From Bacteroidota bacterium (GTDB lineage Bacteria; Bacteroidota; Bacteroidia; Flavobacteriales; Crocinitomicaceae), in contig SYKJ01000078.1 of assembly GCA_005798205.1 (NCBI GenBank), forward strand, positions 1 to 6,034: a stretch of 6,034 nucleotides of DNA. The letters run 5' to 3'. The translations under genes and the position numbers were made by a program. The notes under the pieces are model-generated. The model did no database searches. It saw only the letters and a list, made by a program, of their open reading frames with translations, and was not told where the DNA came from. Shown in pieces: positions 1-6,034 of this stretch. Numbering within the stretch: the first letter of the stretch is position 1; the number at the start of each line of letters is the position of its first letter.

Positions 1-212
1 AATTCTTCTAATTCTTCACCGGAAGTTGCATTTAGATTTATAGGATTATCATAGTAATAGTTGAGTTGCTCAATGTAATTTGTAAGATCTAAGTCTTCAG
101 ACTGAAGCTGCTCGGAAATAAATTCAATTCTTTGCTGGATAATTTCACTGCGTTCTTGGCTAAAAATCACCGAAAAAGAAACTAAAAAAAGAAAAGAGCA
201 AAGAAAACGCAT
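1..212 (-). CDS. Secreted helix-hairpin-helix protein, N-terminal part only (runs off the left edge)
   Basis: Read leftward from ATG at 212-210, the frame stays open to the window edge and gives 70 residues. Residues 1-19 look like a signal peptide: MRFLC, a hydrophobic Phe/Leu/Val core, then FSQ before ERSE. A charged helical stretch follows (QQRIEFISEQLQSEDLDL), then NYIEQLNYYYDNPINLNATS and GEELEEL. The 'NP-INLN-a-t-eeLeeL' pattern is the start of a ComEA-type helix-hairpin-helix unit. In Bacteroidota, secreted proteins opening this way are usually several hundred residues long. From memory they often carry more helix-hairpin-helix units and a possible C-terminal barrel, but that part is outside the window. 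The signal peptide argues against a cytoplasmic DNA-repair role; DNA binding is not shown. The start lies one base after the stop of the barrel gene, so the two are probably co-transcribed and translationally coupled. I am fairly sure of the family and unsure of the function. Confidence 0.8.
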   Translation of the reverse strand, partial: MRFLCSFLFLVSFSVIFSQERSEIIQQRIEFISEQLQSEDLDLTNYIEQLNYYYDNPINLNATSGEELEE

Positions 213-213
213 A

Positions 214-1029
214 CTAGTTCAATTGAACAGTCAATGAAAAATGAGGCGACCAACCAAGAATTTGATGGAAAGCAGATCCTAAATCTAATTTGTAGTTTTT
301 CTTGTAACAATAACCTACTCCGAATGAATATTCAATAGGTGCAGTAGCAAAACCCCCACGTAAATAAAAATCGGTAATGGGTTGGTATTCAATTCCAGAT
401 TTAATGTTCAAAGGAAATTCAACATTTTTTTCTGCTTCACACAAAACAAGTAATTTTTTTGATAGTTCATATCCTACTCCTAGTCTAAGTAAAGTACTAT
501 ATCGGTCTTCAGAAAATTCCGCTAATTTATTTCTAGAAATATTGAAAACACTGACACCAATTTTCAGATTTTTATTTACTTTGGCCAATAAACCAATTTC
601 TCCAGTAAGCGTTTGTTGCGAACCATAAATAGGATTTATTTTCAAAAAATGGTGATTTAATTGAACTCCAAGAGCTAAAAATTCAGCAAGTTTCAATGAA
701 TATCCAAGGCCCGAGCGAAAGGTTCTTAATTGATTGTACCCAAAACTTTGTACACCAAGAGATAAAACTCCACTTTTTAGGGGAACAACAACTGTTAATC
801 CCTGAGATTGCAATTCTTTGAGTAAAAATCTATTTTCATAAGAGACGCCAAAACCCATTTTTTTTATTTCTGCTAAAGCAGCAGGATTTTGATGATAAGC
901 CCACACATCTTCAATTGTCACACTTGCATTAGCAAGAGACATTGACCTTCCACCCATCGGTTGATATCCCTGAGCTATCGAAGTGAGATGAAAACCAAAA
1001 ACTATAAATAACAAAAAAAGGCGCCTCAT
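214..1029 (-). CDS. PorV/PorQ-like outer-membrane beta-barrel protein
   Basis: This 271-residue protein begins with a signal peptide (residues 1-20, ending HLTSIAQ). Residues 26-53 (GGRSMSLANASVTIEDVWAY, then HQNPAALA) match the N-terminal signature of PorV/PorQ and related Bacteroidota barrels, where a Gly/Arg-rich turn, 'ASVT..DVW' and 'NPA' precede the strands. The rest alternates short amphipathic strands (for example 78-95, 104-124, 141-163, 178-198, 207-228, 233-250) and ends in the strand HFSLTVQLN. The last residue is Asn, not the aromatic residue usual in an outer-membrane targeting signal. At about 270 residues it is shorter than typical PorV (near 400), so I do not call it PorV itself. 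The product should sit in the outer membrane; its role is unknown. A link to type IX secretion is possible only by family resemblance. It is the first gene of a leftward pair with the helix-hairpin-helix protein. No Shine-Dalgarno precedes the ATG; the leader is A-rich. Confidence 0.8.
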   Translation of the reverse strand: MRRLFLLFIVFGFHLTSIAQGYQPMGGRSMSLANASVTIEDVWAYHQNPAALAEIKKMGFGVSYENRFLLKELQSQGLTVVVPLKSGVLSLGVQSFGYNQLRTFRSGLGYSLKLAEFLALGVQLNHHFLKINPIYGSQQTLTGEIGLLAKVNKNLKIGVSVFNISRNKLAEFSEDRYSTLLRLGVGYELSKKLLVLCEAEKNVEFPLNIKSGIEYQPITDFYLRGGFATAPIEYSFGVGYCYKKNYKLDLGSAFHQILGWSPHFSLTVQLN

Positions 1030-1104
1030 TTGGGTTTTATTATTTTTTTTGAAAATTAATCAAATTAAAAAAAAGAAGAACTAAAAAGCACTTTAATTTA
1101 CAAA

Positions 1105-1112
1105 CAAATATA
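1105..1112 (-). promoter_or_regulatory. Possible -7 promoter box for the leftward barrel gene
   Basis: On the minus strand these bases read TATATTTG, a perfect match to the Bacteroidota -7 consensus TAnnTTTG, about 75 bases upstream of the barrel gene ATG. I could not find a TTG at the expected -33 distance, so this rests on the -7 box alone. A closer, one-mismatch candidate (TTAATTTG, minus strand 1068-1061) also lacks a -33 element. Confidence 0.35.
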
Positions 1113-1113
1113 A

Positions 1114-1142
1114 TTGCATTGTAGTGAAGAGTTGTATCTTTG
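1114..1142 (+). promoter_or_regulatory. Bacteroidota-type promoter for mutA-mutB
   Basis: A TTG at 1114-1116 is followed after 18 bases by TATCTTTG at 1135-1142. This fits the Bacteroidota housekeeping sigma-factor pattern TTG / about 17-23 bases / TAnnTTTG, with a perfect -7 box. Transcription would start a few bases after 1142, giving a leader of roughly 16-20 bases before the mutA ATG at 1166. That leader (GATTAAAAAAATTCT) is A-rich with no Shine-Dalgarno, which is normal in this phylum. The only other promoter-like match in the gap is the leftward box at 1105-1112, which lies next to the -33 element. Confidence 0.7.
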
Positions 1143-1165
1143 AATCTGTAGATTAAAAAAATTCT

Positions 1166-2461
1166 ATGAAAGACCAAAAGGCTGATTTTATAGCACCAGA
1201 TTTAGCAATTTGGCGAGAGCAGATAAAAAAGGAACTGAATGAAAATCACGATCGAATAGTTTTTAGTGATTTACTAGAAGAAATCCAATTTGACATTACC
1301 CAGAAGCCCCTGAGAACTTTTAATACGAATTCCAAAGAAAAAAATACTTTTTTAAATGGCTTTTTCAATTCAGTTTTTGATGAAAAAAAATCAAATAAAC
1401 AAGTATTGAGTGCATTAATGGAGGGTGCAGATTTTCTAGAATTTAAACTTGTAAAAGAAAGTTCTATTAATTGGTCCCTTTTATTCCATGAAATTCAATT
1501 TCAATATATTTCAACTCAAATTTCCTTTTCAAATTCTGCACAGTTAGCATCCTTTTTAAAGTTCATTAAAATTGAAGAACTCAACTATTTTTTAATTAAA
1601 ATAGATCCACTATCATCAAATTTTCAAGAGTCTCAAGAAATTTTAACAAAAAACTCTGTAAAAGTTCCATCTTATTGTATAAATGGATTTGAATTAGAGC
1701 AAATTGGAGCTACTTGCTTTCAGCAAATTGGCGTGATGCTATCTACTTTTCATGAACTTCTTGCTTTGGAAATTAAAAAAGGTAAATCAATTACTAATTT
1801 TATTCACAGCATTCATTTTAGCATTGGAATTGGGCAAAATTATTTCATAGAAATCGCAAAAATAAAGACATTAAAATGGCTTATTCAACAGATAGCACAT
1901 TCCTACGGAATTAAAAATTTTATACCCAACATCACAGCAAATATTGGTTGGATGAATAAATCTTTAAATGATCAAGAAACTAATTTATTGAGGCAAACAA
2001 CAGAAGCTATGGCAGCTTTAAACGGAGGGGTTCAAAATATAATTGTTCATCCATTTGATTACTTTTCGACTAAGGAAAAATCAATGCTTTATCAAAGAAT
2101 GGCCCTAAATATCCCTATAATTTTAAAAGAAGAATCCTATTTTAATCTTGTTCACGAACCAATGAACGGTTCTAATGCAATTGAGGGAATTAGTGCAGAA
2201 CTCTCAAAAAAATCATGGTCATTCTTCAAGGAACTTGAGAAATTTGAGTGCCTCATCAGTTTAGAAAAAATAGCAAAAATCAAAACTGATATACTTAAGA
2301 AACGTGAAATTCGAATTGAAGAACTTTGCGCTCATAAAAAAGAGTACCTCGGAATAAATTGCATGCTTTCTGATAATTGTAACACTAACAATTGGAAAGA
2401 TGTTGACAAATATTTTGATCTTCCTTATTTGATACTTGAACAAGAATTTCTTCGAAAATGA
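1166..2461 (+). CDS. mutA: Methylmalonyl-CoA mutase small (beta) subunit
   Basis: This 431-residue protein is the non-catalytic partner of MutB in the heterodimeric mutase that interconverts succinyl-CoA and (R)-methylmalonyl-CoA in the cytoplasm. The family shows best in the second half, which aligns by eye with Mut[16 protein letters not shown] (218-232) parallels Mut[36 protein letters not shown] (259-278) and [19 protein letters not shown] (280-298) parallel the MutB segment '[10 protein letters not shown]...[19 protein letters not shown]'. [14 protein letters not shown] (333-346) parallels [30 protein letters not shown] (383-400) parallels the end of the MutB barrel domain. There is no DxHxxG motif and no C-terminal cobalamin domain; actinobacterial small subunits, about 600 residues or more, keep a degenerate one. 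Residues 1-120 are strongly divergent, with little of the usual 'DLKG..' opening visible. The start was chosen because it lies directly after a good promoter. The stop overlaps the mutB start (ATGA), which indicates translational coupling. The identification depends partly on this context and is confident. Confidence 0.92.
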   Translation: MKDQKADFIAPDLAIWREQIKKELNENHDRIVFSDLLEEIQFDITQKPLRTFNTNSKEKNTFLNGFFNSVFDEKKSNKQVLSALMEGADFLEFKLVKESSINWSLLFHEIQFQYISTQISFSNSAQLASFLKFIKIEELNYFLIKIDPLSSNFQESQEILTKNSVKVPSYCINGFELEQIGATCFQQIGVMLSTFHELLALEIKKGKSITNFIHSIHFSIGIGQNYFIEIAKIKTLKWLIQQIAHSYGIKNFIPNITANIGWMNKSLNDQETNLLRQTTEAMAALNGGVQNIIVHPFDYFSTKEKSMLYQRMALNIPIILKEESYFNLVHEPMNGSNAIEGISAELSKKSWSFFKELEKFECLISLEKIAKIKTDILKKREIRIEELCAHKKEYLGINCMLSDNCNTNNWKDVDKYFDLPYLILEQEFLRK

Positions 2462-4584
2462 AAAGAATAAAATTTGATGAAATTCCATTTGATGATTTTG
2501 CTTTTGAAAAGCAAAACGCAACAAAAATTAATACAGCTGAAGGAATAACAATTCAATCAAATTATATTGAAGCAGATTTAAAAAAAGTGAAGTACTTAGA
2601 TTACCGCTCCGGTTTTGCTCCATTTATTGGAGGGCCTTATGCTTCAATGTACCTTTCAAAACCATGGACTATTCGTCAATATGCTGGTTTTTCTACCGCA
2701 GAGGAATCGAATAATTTTTATCGTAAAAATTTAGCTGCTGGACAAAAGGGTTTATCTGTTGCCTTTGATTTAGCAACTCATCGCGGTTACGACTCTGATC
2801 ACGAACGTGTTTCAGGAGATGTTGGAAAAGCAGGAGTTGCCATTGATTCGATTGAAGACATGAAGATTCTATTTAATGAAATTCCCTTAGATCAAATGTC
2901 TGTATCAATGACTATGAATGGTGCTGTTCTTCCTGTTTTGGCTTTTTATATTGCAACAGCTTTGGAGCAAGGGGTTTCGTTGGATCAATTGTCTGGCACC
3001 ATTCAAAATGATATTCTTAAAGAATTTATGGTTCGAAATACGTATATCTATCCGCCTACTCCATCTATGCGTATAATTGCAGATATTTTTGAGTTTACAA
3101 GCAAAAAAATGCCGAAATACAATTGCATCTCCATTTCAGGATACCACATGCATGAGGCTGGAGCCACAGCAGCTATTGAATTAGCATATACATTAGCAGA
3201 TGGATTGGAATATATTCGAACTGGTTTAGATGCAGGATTAAAAATTGACGATTTTGCCCCTAGACTTAGTTTTTTCTGGGGAATTGGAATGAACCATTAC
3301 ATGGAAATAGCAAAATTACGAGCAGGACGACTTTTATGGGCAAAGTTGGTCAAAGAATTTAATCCAAAGAATAGTAAATCGTTGGCACTTCGCACACACT
3401 GTCAAACTTCAGGTTGGTCATTGACCGAACAAGACCCATACAACAATGTTGCTAGAACCTGTATTGAAGCTCTAGCTGCTGTTCTTGGGGGAACACAATC
3501 CTTGCATACGAATTCCTTAGATGAAGCAATTGCACTGCCGACAGATTTTTCAGCTAGAATAGCAAGAAATACACAAATTTACCTTCAAAAAGAAACTGGA
3601 ATTCTGAATTTTATTGACCCGATTTCAGGAAGCTACTATTGTGAAATTCTTACACAAGATTTAGCTAATGAAGCCATGAAATTAATTCAAGAAATCGAAG
3701 ACCTTGGTGGAATGGCAAAAGCAATAGAGACTGGAATTCCAAAAATGAGAATTGAAGAGGCTGCAGCCATCAAGCAAAGTAGAATTGATGCTGGAAGTGA
3801 TATTATTGTTGGTGTAAATGCCTATACAAATTCTGAGACAACATCGATAGAAATTTTAGAAGTCGATAACGAAAAAGTAACAAACTCACAATTGTCTCGC
3901 TTAAAAGAATTAAAGAAAAAAAGAAATAATGAAAAAGTTCAACGTTTATTATATGAATTAGAAAATTGTGCAAGCACTAAAAATGGAAATTTACTTGAAA
4001 TTGCAGTTCGTTGTGCTCAAGAAAGATGTACTTTAGGAGAAATATCGTTTGCACTTGAGAAAGTATTTGGGCGTTATAGCGCAACGGTTCGTACAATTTC
4101 TGGAATTTATTCTAAAGAAGCGATGGAAGATAAGGATTTTAAAAACGCAATGGCACTTGTAGAGGAATTTAGTAAATCGGAAGGTCGCAGACCAAGAATT
4201 ATGATTGCTAAAATGGGTCAAGATGGACATGATCGCGGAGCAAAAGTTATCGCTACATCTTTTGCTGATATTGGTTTTGATGTAGATATTGGTCCGCTTT
4301 TTCAAACTCCTTCTGAAGTTGCAAAACAAGCCCTTGAAAATGATGTGCATATTTTAGGGATATCATCTTTAGCTGCTGGACATAAAACGTTAGTGCCTGC
4401 TGTAATTGCTGAATTAAATAAAATTGGGCGGTCGGATATTATGGTTGTAGTTGGAGGAGTTATTCCAAAACAAGACTATAAATTCTTACATGATGCTGGT
4501 GTTTTTGGCATTTTTGGACCAGGAACAAAAATTTCAAAAGCTGCACAAGATATATTAAAGCTACTTATTCAAAGTCAGAAATAA
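2458..4584 (+). CDS. mutB: Methylmalonyl-CoA mutase large (alpha) subunit, catalytic
   Basis: This 708-residue, full-length protein (also called scpA) carries out the adenosylcobalamin-dependent radical rearrangement between succinyl-CoA and methylmalonyl-CoA. Residues about 45-460 form the substrate-binding TIM barrel, with RQYAGFST (73-80), [12 protein letters not shown] (103-114), [18 protein letters not shown] (183-200), [13 protein letters not shown] (225-237), FFWGIGMN (272-279) and [20 protein letters not shown] (348-367). A linker (about 465-575) leads to the cobalamin domain, with [10 protein letters not shown] (585-594), GISSLAAGH (634-642), VGGVIP (665-670) and FGPGT (686-690). Compared with the Propionibacterium enzyme, Tyr75, Arg193, Tyr229 and His230 correspond to the substrate residues Tyr89, Arg207, Tyr243 and His244. 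Lys585, Asp589 and His591 correspond to Lys604, Asp608 and the cobalt ligand His610. Tyr75 and Arg193 favour methylmalonyl-CoA over isobutyryl-CoA as substrate. The ATG overlaps the mutA stop; there is no Shine-Dalgarno, so reinitiation from mutA is likely. No epimerase, carboxylase or MeaB chaperone gene is in the window. Confidence 0.98.
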   Translation: MKRIKFDEIPFDDFAFEKQNATKINTAEGITIQSNYIEADLKKVKYLDYRSGFAPFIGGPYASMYLSKPWTIRQYAGFSTAEESNNFYRKNLAAGQKGLSVAFDLATHRGYDSDHERVSGDVGKAGVAIDSIEDMKILFNEIPLDQMSVSMTMNGAVLPVLAFYIATALEQGVSLDQLSGTIQNDILKEFMVRNTYIYPPTPSMRIIADIFEFTSKKMPKYNCISISGYHMHEAGATAAIELAYTLADGLEYIRTGLDAGLKIDDFAPRLSFFWGIGMNHYMEIAKLRAGRLLWAKLVKEFNPKNSKSLALRTHCQTSGWSLTEQDPYNNVARTCIEALAAVLGGTQSLHTNSLDEAIALPTDFSARIARNTQIYLQKETGILNFIDPISGSYYCEILTQDLANEAMKLIQEIEDLGGMAKAIETGIPKMRIEEAAAIKQSRIDAGSDIIVGVNAYTNSETTSIEILEVDNEKVTNSQLSRLKELKKKRNNEKVQRLLYELENCASTKNGNLLEIAVRCAQERCTLGEISFALEKVFGRYSATVRTISGIYSKEAMEDKDFKNAMALVEEFSKSEGRRPRIMIAKMGQDGHDRGAKVIATSFADIGFDVDIGPLFQTPSEVAKQALENDVHILGISSLAAGHKTLVPAVIAELNKIGRSDIMVVVGGVIPKQDYKFLHDAGVFGIFGPGTKISKAAQDILKLLIQSQK

Positions 4585-4591
4585 ATTTTGT

Positions 4592-4603
4592 AAATTCGAA
4601 TTT
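4592..4603. repeat. 12-base perfect palindrome between mutB and the next gene
   Basis: AAATTCGAATTT reads the same on both strands and lies in the 33-base gap between the mutB stop and the ATG at 4618. It could be a small operator or a very weak hairpin. In DNA this AT-rich it may be chance. It has no T-tract typical of a terminator, so read-through from mutB is expected. Confidence 0.35.
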
Positions 4604-4617
4604 TAAAAGAAATAAAT

Positions 4618-5847
4618 ATGAAAAAAGGCATGCTAAAAATTAATAAAATATTTTGCTTACTGGCGTTTGTTGCATTTGGCAATTTTTCTTTTGCTCAAAA
4701 GCCAAATATCAAAGAAATGCCAAGTGCTTCATTTAATGTCTCAAAAAATATTTTAATCCTTGATGATGACAATAAGAATCTAAATCTAACAAAGTTAGAT
4801 TCAAAATTTATTCCAATGGGCACACAAGAAATTTCAAGGTTGTGGACAATTTCAGGTGTAGAAGGAAAAGATTGGGAATTTATTTCAAGTAAGAATTCAG
4901 ATAACTCTATTCAATTAAAGTTTAAAAAAATTGGCAGTTACACTGTATCCATAGGAGTTACATACTCATACAAACTTAAATTAAAAAAAGGTCAGCAAGA
5001 AGCAGATGAAGAGGAAGATGAAGCGTTCTTTGAAGTAGAAAATGCAATTACTGTTACAAATAATTTAGATGAATTAACGCAACTTTTTGCAGTAAATAAT
5101 TTCATTAAACTTATTAAACGATCTGAGGACTATAGAATGAAACCGAAATATGCAGGAGATCCTACTCCACTTATTTTTTTAGCTAAAGGTTATTATGGCT
5201 TATATACAAATGATATTAAAGATCCATTATTTCCAGATCCGTACAGCAGTGCAGTATCATCAATCTCTGAAGCTTTAGAAATTGATCAAAATGGCATATT
5301 AAATATGCCAATACATAAAATGTGGTTAACTAATTTTCAAAACGAAATTCTAAAACAAGGAATTATTTATAAACTTGATGAAACTGACGGATATCCTACT
5401 TTTTTAACATTAGATCCTAAAAATAAAAAAAATCAAGATAAAATTGATAAAAATCTGGAAAACAAAGAAGAGTTAATCGAAGGAATTGAACAATCAATCA
5501 GTATCTCAAAAAATCCTATTGCTTATCGCCTACTTGAGGCTGCAATTAGATACAATGGGAAACAAACAAAAGAAGCAAATGCAATATACAAGCTTGAAAT
5601 TCCTAACTTAATGAAATTAGAAAAAATTGATGACTTTTCCGAAGCAGATATGACAGCTTTTCGAAATGGATTTATCTTAAGTGGTCAGGTATTCCGTTCA
5701 ATCAATAAAAATGATCACAAAATTTGTAGAGAGTTTTATGATAAAGTGGATCAATGGTTTGAAACAGAACCAGATTTTAATAAATTTTATAAAAATTTTC
5801 TTCGTGAATGTACAGAGGAAGAGCAAATAGAACCTCCTAAAAAGTAA
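4618..5847 (+). CDS. Secreted protein of unknown function, Ig/PKD-like N-terminal part and helical C-terminal part
   Basis: I do not recognise this 409-residue protein. Residues 1-27 are a signal peptide: Lys-rich start, hydrophobic core IFCLLAFVAF, ending FSFAQ. There is no Cys just after it, so it is not a lipoprotein. Residues about 35-147 are strand-rich (SRLWTISGVEGKDWEFISSK, IQLKFKKIGSYTVSIGVTYS, FFEVENAITV) and resemble the Ig/PKD-like folds common in exported Bacteroidota proteins. An acidic run, EADEEEDEAFFEVE, lies at 128-141. Residues about 150-400 look mainly helical, with pieces such as PLIFLAKGYYGLY and PIAYRLLEAAIRYNGKQTKE that could be TPR-like helix pairs. No catalytic motif, transmembrane segment after the signal, or type IX C-terminal sorting domain is visible, and the end is charged (EEEQIEPPKK). 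It probably acts in the periplasm. An alternative ATG at 4630 would still leave an intact signal peptide. It follows mutB by 33 bases with no clear terminator or promoter (only an imperfect -7-like TAAATTTTG at 4582-4590), so it may share the mutAB transcript. Confidence 0.85.
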   Translation: MKKGMLKINKIFCLLAFVAFGNFSFAQKPNIKEMPSASFNVSKNILILDDDNKNLNLTKLDSKFIPMGTQEISRLWTISGVEGKDWEFISSKNSDNSIQLKFKKIGSYTVSIGVTYSYKLKLKKGQQEADEEEDEAFFEVENAITVTNNLDELTQLFAVNNFIKLIKRSEDYRMKPKYAGDPTPLIFLAKGYYGLYTNDIKDPLFPDPYSSAVSSISEALEIDQNGILNMPIHKMWLTNFQNEILKQGIIYKLDETDGYPTFLTLDPKNKKNQDKIDKNLENKEELIEGIEQSISISKNPIAYRLLEAAIRYNGKQTKEANAIYKLEIPNLMKLEKIDDFSEADMTAFRNGFILSGQVFRSINKNDHKICREFYDKVDQWFETEPDFNKFYKNFLRECTEEEQIEPPKK

Positions 5848-6034
5848 TTATTTTACACTAAAAGTATTACTAAACTAAATTTAATTTTTTAACGATTTAA
5901 ATTAACATAATTTATTAAATTTTTGCACTGTTTTATTAAACAAAATTGATAAAATCATACATTATTTTAGTGTTTTAGTTAATTCATTTTTTTTCTTAAT
6001 TAGCTATTTCCTCATTGAACAAGTTATTTAACAA
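5848..6034. other. Very AT-rich non-coding tail with short repeated ACTAAA motifs
   Basis: No convincing reading frame, RNA gene or complete promoter is visible in these 187 bases. ACTAAA occurs at 5857, 5869 and 5874 on the plus strand, and its complement TTTAGT at 5966 and 5974. This includes a 9-base inverted repeat, ACACTAAAA (5855-5863) and TTTTAGTGT (5965-5973), about 100 bases apart. No target duplication or transposase remnant accompanies it. Confidence 0.4.
5898..5924 (+). terminator. Weak AT-only hairpin, possible terminator of the rightward genes
   Basis: TAAATTA (5898-5904) and TAATTTA (5908-5914) form a 7-base-pair stem with a 3-base loop (ACA). It is about 50 bases after the last stop codon, and a run of five T (5920-5924) follows a short spacer. 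The stem has no G-C pair, so it would be weak. A second AT-only stem (AATTTAA 5878-5884 with TTAAATT 5897-5903) overlaps and competes with it. No stronger hairpin was seen between 5848 and the window end. Confidence 0.25.

Noticed and set aside
377..628. Open frame of 83 codons on the plus strand
   Set aside because: It lies wholly antisense to the barrel gene, which has a signal peptide and a family signature. The 83-codon product has no recognisable features.
2261..2524. Open frame of 87 codons on the minus strand across the mutA-mutB junction
   Set aside because: It is antisense to two well-supported genes, rich in Phe, Lys and Ile as expected from AT-rich antisense DNA, and lacks a promoter.
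4033..4350. Open frame of 105 codons on the minus strand inside mutB
   Set aside because: It is antisense to the conserved cobalamin-binding domain of MutB, and its product has no recognisable domain.
4582..4590. TAAATTTTG as a promoter for the secreted-protein gene
   Set aside because: The spacing differs by one base from TAnnTTTG and no TTG lies at the -33 distance, so it is mentioned only within the gene entry.
5918..5925. AATTTTTG as a rightward -7 box in the tail
   Set aside because: It has one mismatch in the conserved TA, no -33 element and no gene visible downstream in the window.

Overview
The window looks like a piece of an AT-rich Bacteroidota chromosome, most likely from the Flavobacteriia. 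Four things point that way. There are two perfect matches to the Bacteroidota -7 promoter box (TAnnTTTG). No start codon has a Shine-Dalgarno sequence, and the leaders are A-rich instead. The secreted proteins have signal peptides ending in the 'AQ' or 'SQ' style common in the phylum. The gene content also fits: a PorV/PorQ-like barrel, a Bacteroidota-type secreted helix-hairpin-helix protein, and heterodimeric methylmalonyl-CoA mutase. I cannot name the genus.

Layout: (1) Bases 1-1029 are a leftward pair: an outer-membrane beta-barrel protein (1029 to 214), then after a single base the start of a secreted helix-hairpin-helix protein that runs off the left edge (212 to 1). (2) Bases 1030-1165 are a divergent intergenic region. 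It holds a good rightward promoter for the mutase genes and a weaker leftward -7 match. (3) Bases 1166-4584 are mutA and mutB, the small and large subunits of adenosylcobalamin-dependent methylmalonyl-CoA mutase, overlapping by ATGA. (4) Bases 4618-5847 encode a secreted protein of unknown function, 33 bases after mutB and in the same direction. (5) Bases 5848-6034 are very AT-rich non-coding DNA with AT-only hairpins and short ACTAAA repeats.

How the genes work together: mutA and mutB make one heterodimeric enzyme that interconverts succinyl-CoA and (R)-methylmalonyl-CoA, linking propionyl-CoA and odd-chain or branched-chain carbon to the TCA cycle. MutB keeps the catalytic and cobalamin-binding residues. 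MutA is a short, divergent partner with no cobalamin domain. The leftward pair is envelope-related and seems functionally separate. The last gene is probably transcribed with mutAB, but nothing in its sequence links it to the mutase.

I saw no mobile element, CRISPR array, tRNA, rRNA or recognisable new system. This is mostly an ordinary core-genome region. The points most worth a second look are the strong divergence of MutA, the unknown secreted protein behind the mutase, and the divergent promoter arrangement.
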